Shown here: positions 27,908 to 36,780 of the stretch, piece by piece | Layout: every line of letters starts with the position of its first letter | Position numbering within the stretch: the stretch's first letter is position 1 | NCBI GenBank assembly: GCA_047605205.1 | Contig: JASGGE010000007.1 | Coordinates: forward strand, 1-58,174 | Direction: 5' to 3' | DNA length: 58,174 bases | DNA from: Siphonobacter sp047605205 | GTDB taxonomy: Bacteria > Bacteroidota > Bacteroidia > Cytophagales > Spirosomataceae | Made by a program: the position numbers and the translations under genes | Notes under the pieces: model-generated | The model's database searches: none | The model's input: the letters and a program-made list of their open reading frames with translations, nothing else | What the model was told of the DNA's origin: nothing

Positions 27908-29344
27908 ATGAAATACCCCTATCATTGGTTAGTTTGGTTGCTTGGCATTACCCCTGCATTCGGGCAGACCGATACGCCCCCAAAACTAACCCTACAAGAA
28001 TGTGTTGAGATTGCCTGGAAAAATAATCTGCAGGTTAAACAAAGTCAGGTACAGGTAGAGATTAATCGTAATACTCTGGATCAATCCAGATATAACCGAC
28101 TCCCTACGGTAAACAGTACTATCGGTCAGGGTTTAAACCTGGGGCGTAATATTGATCCCTATACAAATACCTACATTACCCAAACCCTGAATTACAATAA
28201 CCTCAGCCTAAATTCATCAACAACGCTTTACAATGGTGGTATTATTAACAATACAATCGAACAAAATAAGCTAAACCTGCTCGCGAGCGAACAGGATATA
28301 CAGGCCAGTCGGGATCAGGTTGCTTTGAATGTAGTTCTTGCTTACTTGCAGGTTTTGAATAATGAAGATGTATTAACTACCTCACGTACACAGGTTGAAA
28401 TCACCCAACAACAAGTAAACCGAACCGAAAAACTGGTCAATGCAGGTTCCTTACCTTTAGCCAATCTACTTGATTTACGGGCTCAATTAGCCAACAATGA
28501 ACTTTCTGTGGTAACGGCAGAGAACAACCTGGCCTTATCAAATCTGCAACTCATCCAACTCATGAACGACCGAACCATTCAGCGACTTTCGCTCGATCGG
28601 ATGAGTATTAATACCCCCGATGACACCTATAATACCAGTATTCAGCAGATTTACGACCTGGCTGTTCATACGCAGGCGGCCGTAAAAGCAGCCGAATTAC
28701 GGATACTCAGTGCTCGCACGGGTGTAGCCATTGCCCGAGGTTCGTATTATCCTACCCTGCTTTTTAACTTTAGCTTAGGAACAAACTATTCCAGTGCAGC
28801 CCGGAGTAGCGTATTGGGGTCCCCTACAACCGTTACGACTGCCGCCTTAGTAGATTTCAACGGGCAACAGGTTCCCGTTACGTTCACAACTCAGCAATAC
28901 TCCTATACTTATCAGAATATTTCCTGGCTGAATCAGTATAGCAATAACCTGAATGGCGGCGTAGGTCTTAGCCTACGAATTCCAATTTTCAATGCTTATC
29001 AGGTACGATACCGCTCAGCGAATGCTACCTTAAACGTAAAAAATCAGGAATATCAGGCTGAGAATACTCGCCTGCAACTTCGCCAGAATATTGAACAGGC
29101 TTATATTAATATGACTGGGGCAGCCAAACGGTACGCTTCCATCAGTAAGCAGGTAGAGTCACTTGAGCAGGCTTTCAAAGCTTCCGAAAGCCGGTTTAAT
29201 GCCGGAGCTATTAATTCAGTAGATTACAACCTGGCGAAAGCCAATCTGGATCAAGCCAAAATCAATCAGATTCAGGCTAAATATGATTACATTCTTAGAA
29301 TCAAGATTTTAGATTATTATCAAAATAAACCATTGTCCTTTTAA
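27908..29344 (+). CDS. TolC family outer membrane efflux protein
   Basis: Outer-membrane channel of tripartite efflux or type I secretion systems. ATG 27908 gives a signal peptide (MKYPYHWLVWLLGITPAFG); ATG 27893 is possible. The 478-residue protein has two copies of the TolC repeat, with coiled-coil helices such as LVNAGSLPLANLLDLRAQLANNE in part and its echo ASESRFNAGAINSVDYNLAK near the C terminus. It is followed after 40 bp by an adaptor gene in the same operon. No pump gene follows. Confidence 0.93.
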   Translation: MKYPYHWLVWLLGITPAFGQTDTPPKLTLQECVEIAWKNNLQVKQSQVQVEINRNTLDQSRYNRLPTVNSTIGQGLNLGRNIDPYTNTYITQTLNYNNLSLNSSTTLYNGGIINNTIEQNKLNLLASEQDIQASRDQVALNVVLAYLQVLNNEDVLTTSRTQVEITQQQVNRTEKLVNAGSLPLANLLDLRAQLANNELSVVTAENNLALSNLQLIQLMNDRTIQRLSLDRMSINTPDDTYNTSIQQIYDLAVHTQAAVKAAELRILSARTGVAIARGSYYPTLLFNFSLGTNYSSAARSSVLGSPTTVTTAALVDFNGQQVPVTFTTQQYSYTYQNISWLNQYSNNLNGGVGLSLRIPIFNAYQVRYRSANATLNVKNQEYQAENTRLQLRQNIEQAYINMTGAAKRYASISKQVESLEQAFKASESRFNAGAINSVDYNLAKANLDQAKINQIQAKYDYILRIKILDYYQNKPLSF

Positions 29345-29384
29345 AAATACATCGGGATTGTTTCCTGATCAATTTGAACAGAGT

Positions 29385-30758
29385 ATGGCCAAACGTTCTT
29401 CGAATCGGATCTGGTGGATATTAGGAGGAATTATTGTTCTTCTGCTGGGTGGGCTTTTTATAGCAAAATCGGCGGGCTGGATTGGCCAGGAAAAGCCGCT
29501 GGAAGCCACATTTGCAACCGTTAAAAAAGCAAGCATTACCGAACGGGTAAGTGCTTCGGGTAAGGTTCAGCCTGAAGTGGAGGTTAAAATCAGCCCTGAT
29601 GTTTCTGGTGAAATTATTGAGCTAAAAGTAGCCGAAGGCGATTCCGTCGTGAGAGGGCAACTTTTACTACGCATTCGCCCCGACAACTACGAATCGCTCG
29701 TAGCCCGGGCACAGGCAGCCGTTAATCAGGCCAAAGCAAACTATGAACAGTCAAAGGCTTCGGCAGGTCAGATGGAAGCCCAGTATACACGGTCGCAGGC
29801 CGATTACAATCGAAACAAAAAGCTCTTCTCGGACAAAGTTATTTCTGAGTCTGATTTTGAAACGGTAGAAGCTAATTTTCGGGTAGCCAAACAAAATCTG
29901 GAAGCAGGAAAAGCTAGTGTACAGGCAGCCCAGTACGCCGTGGAAAGTGCCGTAGCCAGTCAGAAAGATGCCCTTGAGAACCTGCGAAAAACCACCATTT
30001 ATGCTCCTTCCAACGGCATTGTTTCCAAACTGGGTGTTGAACTGGGCGAACGCGTAGTAGGAACTTCTCAAATGGCCGGTACCGAGCTCTTACGCATTGC
30101 CAACCTGAATAACATGGAGGTTCGGGTTAATGTCAATGAAAATGATATTGTTCGGGTAAACGTGGGCGATTCTGTATCAATCGACGTAGATGCCTATTCC
30201 TATTCCGGCCGGAAATTTAAAGGAAAAATAACGGCCATAGCCAACACAGCCAATGGGTCGGGTTCCCTGACGGCATCCGCAACATCTACTGATGCTGTAA
30301 CTGAATTTGAAGTAAAAATTCGCATCTTACCTGAATCTTACCAGGATTTGATTGACCGTAAAATGAAACGTAGTTTTCCCTTCCGTCCGGGCATGACAGC
30401 CTCTGTTGAAATCGTTACCGAACGGAAAGATGGTGTATTAAGTGTACCAATTGCCGCGGTAACTACCCGGACAGAAGAGAAAAAAACCGAAGACAACAAC
30501 CCGGACAATTTGCAAAATACGACCGAACGAAAAACAGAAGAACGCCCCAAAGAAGTGGTGTTTATTGTTAAAAACGGCGTAGCTGAAATGCGAAGAGTAA
30601 AAACGGGCATCAGCGATTTTGAAAATATTGAAATTACTTCTGGCTTAACAGAAGGCGAAGAGATTATCTCAGGACCTTTTCTGCTCGTTTCGAAAAACCT
30701 GAAAGCAGGAGATAAAGTGGTGAAACAGGTAGAAAAAAAAGACCCGAAAAAGGAATAA
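29385..30758 (+). CDS. HlyD/MacA-type periplasmic adaptor protein
   Basis: Membrane-fusion protein bridging an inner-membrane pump and TolC. ATG 29385 (MAKRSSNRIWW) starts just before the N-terminal TM helix (about 8-30). A barrel-sandwich half (ASGKVQPEVEVKISPDVSG), an alpha-helical hairpin (about 90-185), the second half (IYAPSNGIVSKLGVELGERV), a beta-barrel and a membrane-proximal domain follow. The hairpin length and the GxV layout resemble MacA, whose partner is the ABC pump MacB. The partner is missing here. Confidence 0.9.
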   Translation: MAKRSSNRIWWILGGIIVLLLGGLFIAKSAGWIGQEKPLEATFATVKKASITERVSASGKVQPEVEVKISPDVSGEIIELKVAEGDSVVRGQLLLRIRPDNYESLVARAQAAVNQAKANYEQSKASAGQMEAQYTRSQADYNRNKKLFSDKVISESDFETVEANFRVAKQNLEAGKASVQAAQYAVESAVASQKDALENLRKTTIYAPSNGIVSKLGVELGERVVGTSQMAGTELLRIANLNNMEVRVNVNENDIVRVNVGDSVSIDVDAYSYSGRKFKGKITAIANTANGSGSLTASATSTDAVTEFEVKIRILPESYQDLIDRKMKRSFPFRPGMTASVEIVTERKDGVLSVPIAAVTTRTEEKKTEDNNPDNLQNTTERKTEERPKEVVFIVKNGVAEMRRVKTGISDFENIEITSGLTEGEEIISGPFLLVSKNLKAGDKVVKQVEKKDPKKE

Positions 30759-30773
30759 CCTGAATTTCACGTC

Positions 30774-30808
30774 AAAAAAGAGCCGTTGGTCGTCAACGGC
30801 TCTTTTTT
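30774..30808. terminator. Terminator of the TolC-HlyD operon
   Basis: AAAAAAGAGCCGTTG and its complement form a perfect 15-bp stem with a 5-nt loop and T-rich ends on both strands, between convergent genes. Confidence 0.85.
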
Positions 30809-30821
30809 GTGCTTTCTGGTT

Positions 30822-31925
30822 TTAAGGTTCAATCGTTATCCCTGACTGCTCGGCCATAATTGCCTGAACACCCCAGCCGCCAAATTCTTCGGTAATCGCC
30901 AATACAATCTCATTCTTCCCTTTTTTCAAATCCAGAAATACGGCATCGAAATAGCCAATTGTTCCCAGAAATCGATAATCCCGGGAGGCAAATCGATCAT
31001 GCCCTTCGTAGACAGGTTGGTAATTAACGTATACTCGTACCTTATCACTGAAACCGAACTGGAGTTTTTTAATCTGAGCCCGATCTGAGGTCAGGGTAAT
31101 TTTTGCCAAAACGGTTGTATGCCTGGCCTGTAACTTACTGATTTTAGAAAGATTAATTACACCCGAAACTTCCGTTGGGCATTTCTGCCAGGTAAGGTTA
31201 CTCATCAGGCTTTTGGGTAAGCCCTCACTATCCCCCAGCACTTTCTCATCAAACGTACTAGAAATCAGCCAGTTTGGAATAACTCCTGGGTTAGGGGCAG
31301 GCTCCGGTTTAAACGTACCCACAAACGTAGGGCGATCTGTTTTTGTGTAGTGAACGTTCGCATATCGGGCTACGATCGGGCCACCATTGATCAGACTAAT
31401 TCGCCCGGGTTTGGTAACCCGCTTGAGCTGATGAATAATCAATCTGGATTTGTTTTCACTCCCTACGTAAACTTCTGCCTGAGTGTCTTTTACGAGTAAC
31501 CTGATATGCACCCATTCTTCCAGCGGATATGTCAGGGCAGTTGAGTACCCTTCTCCATAATAAAGTTGCCAGGCTTCCTGTCCATTATAAACGGGCATGT
31601 ATTGAATAGCATCCGGATTCCCGAGTTGATGCGGCCGTAAATAGATGTGTTCATACTGCTCTGAGTTCTGCACGCGAAAGCCAAAACCAGGGAAATAACG
31701 ATTTCTAGACAGCACCATATCAAATTCAATACTTCCATTTAAAAAGGTACTATCCTTTGAATAGAGGGCTCCTTCTGAAAGACGAATGCAGTCACGGCCT
31801 AAATAGGTTTCTTTTTCCATTTTTCCCACAATAGTCCAGTGTTCCTTATCAAAAGGAATTTGCGAAAAAGCTAGAGCATTAGCAAGCACTCCGGCAACGC
31901 CCAATAGTACGACCCTTATGTTCAT
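30822..31925 (-). CDS. Secreted protein with concanavalin A-like (LamG-type) domain
   Basis: 367 residues, signal peptide at 1-20 (ends ALAFS). The first half reads as a ConA-like jelly roll of the 3-keto-disaccharide hydrolase/DUF1080-like type: GSIEFDMVLSRNRYFPGFGF, LEEWVHIRLLVKD and AEVYVGSENKS. The second half is a separate beta domain ending in KGKNEIVLAITEEFGGWG, typical of a galactose-binding-like module. It likely binds or acts on carbohydrate outside the cell. It is 7 bp downstream of the alpha/beta hydrolase gene, so the two form an operon. Confidence 0.6.
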   Translation of the reverse strand: MNIRVVLLGVAGVLANALAFSQIPFDKEHWTIVGKMEKETYLGRDCIRLSEGALYSKDSTFLNGSIEFDMVLSRNRYFPGFGFRVQNSEQYEHIYLRPHQLGNPDAIQYMPVYNGQEAWQLYYGEGYSTALTYPLEEWVHIRLLVKDTQAEVYVGSENKSRLIIHQLKRVTKPGRISLINGGPIVARYANVHYTKTDRPTFVGTFKPEPAPNPGVIPNWLISSTFDEKVLGDSEGLPKSLMSNLTWQKCPTEVSGVINLSKISKLQARHTTVLAKITLTSDRAQIKKLQFGFSDKVRVYVNYQPVYEGHDRFASRDYRFLGTIGYFDAVFLDLKKGKNEIVLAITEEFGGWGVQAIMAEQSGITIEP

Positions 31926-31932
31926 AATCAGT

Positions 31933-32766
31933 TTAATTAATAAAAGAAGATATATCCTCCCAGACAGCCGGGAAATTGCAATAGAGCACTACATGCCCAC
32001 ACCCAGGAACACACGCCAGCTGGCCCTTGGGCAGTAACCGAAAGGTTTCAATCAGTTTTTCAAGGCGGAAATACGGATCATGATCACCAGCCAGTACTAA
32101 AACCGGACAGGTTAATTGCTGAAGTGCCCGATCTGTAATGAACGTGGGGAGATTCCACATTTCATCCAATCTGTCCAGGAATTCTGCCCATCGTGTGGGT
32201 TCGGGCATGATCGCTCTTCGGGATTTAACAAAGTCAGGATACTTTTTTTCCAACTGCTCAACGGTCATTTTGCCTTCTTCCTGAAGAGATAAGGTTCGGT
32301 CGGCCGGCCGCCGGGGGGCTCCAATCGCAATAAGCTTCCGGACTAGTTCCGGATGCCGGGCCGCCAGATTATACCCGGCAATACCCCCATCACTAAAGCC
32401 AATCACACAAACGCTGTCGCTGGTTATACTCCGAATAACCTGGTATGCATCTTCGGCAAGTTGTGCATAAGTAAACTTCTTATGGCCTAGCTCCGATTTC
32501 CCGTGGCCACGGGTAGCGATAGCAATCACCTGATGGTCTTCAGCAAGTTTTGGAATCAGGAATTCATATTCATCAATATACCCAAACAAACCGCCGTGCA
32601 ACAATACTATGGGTTTGCCACGTCCGTAGATTTCATAGTAAAGATTAGCGTCGCCAACATTGTGATAACGACCAGTATTCGGATTGTTACCATACGGAAT
32701 GGATGACTGAGCAGACAGTAACAAGACCCGAAAAATAAGCCCGGTCAGGATAATCCCCGTTTTCAT
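31933..32766 (-). CDS. Secreted alpha/beta hydrolase
   Basis: 277-residue alpha/beta-hydrolase with an N-terminal signal sequence. The oxyanion segment is VLLHGG; the nucleophile elbow reads GFSDGG (Ser), the acid lies in AGDHDPY and the His in PGCGHVVLY. The substrate is unknown. First gene of a two-gene operon with the ConA-like protein, and divergent from a putative membrane-anchored regulator 108 bp away. Confidence 0.85.
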   Translation of the reverse strand: MKTGIILTGLIFRVLLLSAQSSIPYGNNPNTGRYHNVGDANLYYEIYGRGKPIVLLHGGLFGYIDEYEFLIPKLAEDHQVIAIATRGHGKSELGHKKFTYAQLAEDAYQVIRSITSDSVCVIGFSDGGIAGYNLAARHPELVRKLIAIGAPRRPADRTLSLQEEGKMTVEQLEKKYPDFVKSRRAIMPEPTRWAEFLDRLDEMWNLPTFITDRALQQLTCPVLVLAGDHDPYFRLEKLIETFRLLPKGQLACVPGCGHVVLYCNFPAVWEDISSFIN

Positions 32767-32874
32767 TATTTGTACATTTGATTGAGTTCAAATGTGTAAC
32801 ACAGGTACGCGAAGCTGCAATTCAATGCTATTCAAAACCCATTCAAGTTTGTTCAAATCGATAAGTAGCTGATC

Positions 32875-34182
32875 ATGAAAACCATATCTACCCCACAAAA
32901 AAATCTGGAGCTTATCAGATGTCTTCAATTAATTGAGCAGAAATTAGGCTGGGGAAATAGTGAGACGTGGTCTACTCAAGATTTCGAACAGCTCAGCGAA
33001 AGCATCGTCCGCCAGACAGGTGTATCGCTAAGTGTAACTACTCTCAAGCGGGTTTGGGGTCGGGTCAAATATGAATCAGACCCAACCACCGTTACCCTAA
33101 ATACGCTGGTTCAGTTTCTGGGGTATGACAACTGGCAGCAGTTTATCGTTAGTGAGTTTCCTGCATCAACAATATCTTCTACTCCTACCCCAAAAACCAT
33201 CCGAATTATGCCAATAGCAAAATATGGATGGGTCACGCTGTTTCTCCTTACCGGATTATTGGGGGGAGCAGCCTTTTTACTACATGTGCATCATCCTGCT
33301 TCTGTTTCTTCCGATGCCTTCTCGTTTAGTAGTCAACCCGTTACAACGGGAATACCCAACTCCGTTGTTTTTCATTACGATGCTTCCGCTTCGCCGACTG
33401 ATTCAGTATTCATCCAGCAATCCTGGGACCCACAACGACGCCAGCTTGTGCCTAAAAATGGCCATACCTATACTTCAATTTACTACGATCCAGGATATTT
33501 CCGGGCAAAATTGATCATTGGAAATCAAATCGTAAAAGAGCATAATTTGCTCATTCCTTCTGAAGGCTGGCATGTCGTTGTCAAACAGGAGCCGGTGCCC
33601 GTATATTTCAACGCCACGGAATGTATTCACGATGGAATACTTAGCTTGCCAAGCTCGGCGATTCGGCAGCAAAATATCCCGATGCAACCGCAGCCACCAA
33701 CGGTTCGCTACCGCTATGTAAGGGAATTGGCCGACTTACATTCCGATGATTTTATCATGCAAACGCGGGTAAAAAGTGACTATCATCAAGGAGCTTCGGT
33801 ATGTCAAAATATTCGAATCATGATTCTCTGTAAAAATGAATACTTTGAGATTCCCTTATCAGCTCAGGGTTGCATTGGGCAGCTTAGTCTGTATCTGGCA
33901 GGGCACGCAGTATCGGCTAAGAATACCGATTTATCAGCATTTGGCAGAGATTTATCGAAATGGGTGGAGGTAAGCTGTTCCGTGCAGAAAGGAGCCGCCG
34001 AAATATTTATTGATGGAAAAAAAGTTTACGAAACCCGTATCTCCGGCCAGGCTCAAGACCTTGTGGGCATTGGCTACGATTTTGAAGGAACGGGTTCGGT
34101 TGATTTCGTTCGCTTTGCTCAACCAAATGGAAAACTAGTCTTTGAAGATACGTTTGATTCACACAAAACAAAAGCAAGGTAA
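32875..34182 (+). CDS. Putative membrane-anchored regulator with extracytoplasmic ConA-like domain
   Basis: 435 residues. The N-terminal 85 residues (LGWGNSETWSTQDFEQLSES, then LSVTTLKRVWGRVKY) form a conserved Bacteroidota module that looks like a small helical DNA-binding or signalling domain. It carries no signal peptide. One TM helix (about 117-140) follows, then a beta-rich region ending in a ConA-like fold (LSKWVEVSCSVQ, AEIFIDGKKVYETR, FVRFAQPNGKLVFEDTFD). It is divergent from the hydrolase/ConA-protein operon, and the shared ConA-like theme suggests it senses a related ligand and controls that operon. This is inference. Confidence 0.55.
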   Translation: MKTISTPQKNLELIRCLQLIEQKLGWGNSETWSTQDFEQLSESIVRQTGVSLSVTTLKRVWGRVKYESDPTTVTLNTLVQFLGYDNWQQFIVSEFPASTISSTPTPKTIRIMPIAKYGWVTLFLLTGLLGGAAFLLHVHHPASVSSDAFSFSSQPVTTGIPNSVVFHYDASASPTDSVFIQQSWDPQRRQLVPKNGHTYTSIYYDPGYFRAKLIIGNQIVKEHNLLIPSEGWHVVVKQEPVPVYFNATECIHDGILSLPSSAIRQQNIPMQPQPPTVRYRYVRELADLHSDDFIMQTRVKSDYHQGASVCQNIRIMILCKNEYFEIPLSAQGCIGQLSLYLAGHAVSAKNTDLSAFGRDLSKWVEVSCSVQKGAAEIFIDGKKVYETRISGQAQDLVGIGYDFEGTGSVDFVRFAQPNGKLVFEDTFDSHKTKAR

Positions 34183-34460
34183 CCTTGAGTGTGTTTGTTA
34201 CTCTTCATTTTAACCATTTGACTCAATAATTAAGTCTACTCAAACCACCTCATCTGATTGGAGCAGTACTTGGGTTTTCCCTGTTCCCCCTGCCCATTTT
34301 TTCTCCGACCTATTACTTCCTCATACCGTGTACTGAATCCGTATGTCAGGGAAAATGTGCTATTCTACTATGGCTACGTTGTTGTTACATTCGCTTTATT
34401 GCTTAACATTATTCTTTGGCTTTTGAATTTGATCGTAACCCCTTTTTGTACGTAAATTAT

Positions 34461-35576
34461 TTACGTGGTTCGAATGAGATTGACCTCAATACCCGCCTCA
34501 AGGAATAAAGCGTGCGTACGTTCCGGACGGGCATCGGTTAAAAAGACCTGACCGAAGGTTCCATCTCTCATCATTCCCATGAGTCTGGCAATCCGACGAT
34601 CATCGAGCTTATCAAAAATATCGTCGAGCAATAAAATGGGCTGAAAGCCTTTTTCCCGCGTAAGCAGTTCAAACTGAGCGAGTTTTAAGGCAATCACAAA
34701 GGATTTCTGCTGCCCCTGCGAGCCAAATTTTTTGAGTGGATACGCATTAATTTCAAAACTATAGTCGTCTCTATGCACACCGAGGGTCGTCCGCTGAGCG
34801 GCTACATCACGGTGTCGATTCAGCCAGAATTGCTGGCTAAAGTCTTCTGTTTCAACTTCTGATTCATACCTGATCTGAACGGATTCCCGGCTTTCACTTA
34901 GCAAAGCGTAATGCTCCTGAAAAACGGGTAAAAATTCCGCCAAAAACGTTTTACGTTGTTCGTATAACTTTTCAGCCAGCTCAACCAAAGGTTTGGAATA
35001 CGCTTCCAGTAAATCTTCATCGGTATAATGCCGCTCGTGAAATTGCTTTAACAAGCTGTTACGTTGTTCCAGAATTCGGTTATATTGTAACAAATCACTG
35101 AGGTAATCCGGTCGTTGTTGCGAAAGTACACCATCAAAAAACTTGCGACGCTCTTCAGAACCTTCCCGTACGAGGTCCGTATCATCAGGAGCCATCAATA
35201 CAACCGGATATTTCCCGATGTGGTCGGCCAGGCGTTCGTAGGGTTTCTTTTCCTGCATGACGATTTTTCGCTGCCTCCGGGGAATAGAAATGGTAATGGT
35301 AGACTTTCGCCGACCAGTATAGCTGTCTTCATTCCGATGCTCATTATTAGAAAAGAGCCCTTCAATCAGCATAAAATCGGCACCATGTTTAATGGCCAGG
35401 GCGTCCTGTGTGGTCATGGCACTTTTAGTCAGGGAGAGAAAATAAATAGCGTCGAGCAGGTTGGTTTTACCGCTTCCATTTTCACCGACAATGGCATTCA
35501 CTCCTTCCGAAAACAGAAAGTTACCCGTTTCATACGATTTATAATGACTAAGTTGAAGACGTTCCAGAAAAAGCAT
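34461..35576 (-). CDS. recF: DNA replication and repair protein RecF
   Basis: SMC-like ATPase that loads RecA at gaps. The 371-residue protein shows Walker A GENGSGKTN, the ABC signature GSQGQQKSFVIALKLAQ and Walker B PILLLDDIFDKLD, plus the family start LERLQLSHYKSYE. It is divergent from pdhA with a 130-bp shared upstream region. It is not next to dnaA/dnaN, as is usual in Bacteroidota. The 278-bp gap 34183-34460 on its downstream side holds a 65-codon frame that I regard as chance. Confidence 0.95.
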   Translation of the reverse strand: MLFLERLQLSHYKSYETGNFLFSEGVNAIVGENGSGKTNLLDAIYFLSLTKSAMTTQDALAIKHGADFMLIEGLFSNNEHRNEDSYTGRRKSTITISIPRRQRKIVMQEKKPYERLADHIGKYPVVLMAPDDTDLVREGSEERRKFFDGVLSQQRPDYLSDLLQYNRILEQRNSLLKQFHERHYTDEDLLEAYSKPLVELAEKLYEQRKTFLAEFLPVFQEHYALLSESRESVQIRYESEVETEDFSQQFWLNRHRDVAAQRTTLGVHRDDYSFEINAYPLKKFGSQGQQKSFVIALKLAQFELLTREKGFQPILLLDDIFDKLDDRRIARLMGMMRDGTFGQVFLTDARPERTHALFLEAGIEVNLIRTT

Positions 35577-35706
35577 CTTTGTGTTTTGACAATTGAAGGC
35601 TAATTTCGCCGAAAGTTTTATTCCAGGGTTTTCCAGATTCGTGCCTATGGCCGGAGTAAAAGCGGAAAATCAGGCATTAGTTCCACTCTTCTTAATTCCG
35701 CGTCCA

Positions 35707-36723
35707 ATGGCCACAAAAGAAAAAGCCAAAGCGAAGGTAAAATACCCAAAAGAAACCTACCTCTATTGGTTCGAAAATATGCTGCTTCAACGGCGTTTTG
35801 AAGAAAAAGCCGGGCAGCTGTACGGACAACAAAAAATCCGTGGGTTCTGTCACTTGTATATCGGTCAGGAAGCGTGTTCGACTGGTTCAGTATCAGCCCT
35901 GACAAAAGATGACAAGTGGATTACTGCCTACCGCGACCACGGGTTCCCGCTGGCTCTGGGCACTAGCCCTAAAGCCATCATGGCTGAGCTATTCGGAAAA
36001 GCTACCGGTACGACCAAGGGTAAAGGGGGTTCTATGCACATTTTTGATAAAGAAGTAAACTTTGTCGGTGGGCACGGAATTGTAGGAGCACAGATTCCTC
36101 TCGGAGCGGGTATTGCCTTTGCCGAAAAGTATTTAAAAACGAAAAACGTGTGTATCTGTTTCTTCGGAGATGGTGCGGTACGTCAGGGAGCTCTTCATGA
36201 ATCCTTTAACATGGCCATGACCTGGAAACTACCCGTGATTTTTGTGGTAGAAAACAATGGTTATGCGATGGGAACTTCCGTAGCTCGTACTTCTAACGTA
36301 ACGGATCTGTATACCATTGGCGAAGCCTATGATATGCCTTCTGAGCCCGTTGATGGTATGAGTGTAGAGGCCGTACACGAAGCCGTAAGTCGTGCTGCCG
36401 AACGGGCCCGTAATGGTGAAGGTCCCTCCTTTCTGGAGTTTAAGACCTACCGCTACCGGGGGCACTCCATGTCGGATCCTCAGAAATATCGCACGAAGGA
36501 AGAAGTAGAAGAATACAAACGTCGCGACCCAATTGAATGGGTTCGGGCAACTATTCTTGAAAACGGTATGGCTACCGAAGAAGATTTAGCTGCCATTGAA
36601 GAAAAAATCAAGGGCCAAGTGGCAGAATCTGTAAAATTTGCCGAAGAATCCCCCTGGCCTGACCCAGCTGAAGCCTACAAAGACGTTTACGTACAGGCAG
36701 ATTATCCATTCATTCAGGAATAA
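35707..36723 (+). CDS. pdhA: Pyruvate dehydrogenase E1 component, alpha subunit
   Basis: Thiamine-diphosphate enzyme subunit that with E1 beta decarboxylates pyruvate for acetyl-CoA formation. ATG 35707 (MATKEKAKAKVKYPKE) gives the expected 338 residues; the 38 codons upstream start with TTG and are not family-like. Visible motifs are the ThDP-binding GDGAVRQGALHESFN to VENN stretch, the GHGIVGAQIPLGAG segment and phosphorylation-loop-like YRYRGHSMSDPQKYR. The E1 beta gene is not adjacent, as often in Bacteroidota where pdhA stands apart. Confidence 0.95.
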   Translation: MATKEKAKAKVKYPKETYLYWFENMLLQRRFEEKAGQLYGQQKIRGFCHLYIGQEACSTGSVSALTKDDKWITAYRDHGFPLALGTSPKAIMAELFGKATGTTKGKGGSMHIFDKEVNFVGGHGIVGAQIPLGAGIAFAEKYLKTKNVCICFFGDGAVRQGALHESFNMAMTWKLPVIFVVENNGYAMGTSVARTSNVTDLYTIGEAYDMPSEPVDGMSVEAVHEAVSRAAERARNGEGPSFLEFKTYRYRGHSMSDPQKYRTKEEVEEYKRRDPIEWVRATILENGMATEEDLAAIEEKIKGQVAESVKFAEESPWPDPAEAYKDVYVQADYPFIQE

Positions 36724-36737
36724 ATAATTTGGTTGAT

Positions 36738-36775
36738 GGTTGTTTGTTATTGGCTTAAGCCAATAACAAACAACC
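36738..36775. repeat. 38-bp perfect palindrome between pdhA and glpK
   Basis: The 19-base arm 36738-36756 (GGTTGTTTGTTATTGGCTT) is exactly complementary to 36757-36775 with no spacer. It lies between convergent genes and lacks a long T run. It is probably a terminator for both, and shares GGTTGTTT with the repeat at 25194. Confidence 0.7.
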
Positions 36776-36780
36776 CATTG

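Noticed and set aside
34258..34455. 65-residue hydrophobic ORF between the putative regulator and recF
   Set aside because: No family resemblance, no promoter or neighbour logic; low-complexity hydrophobic sequence in an AT-rich gap is probably chance.
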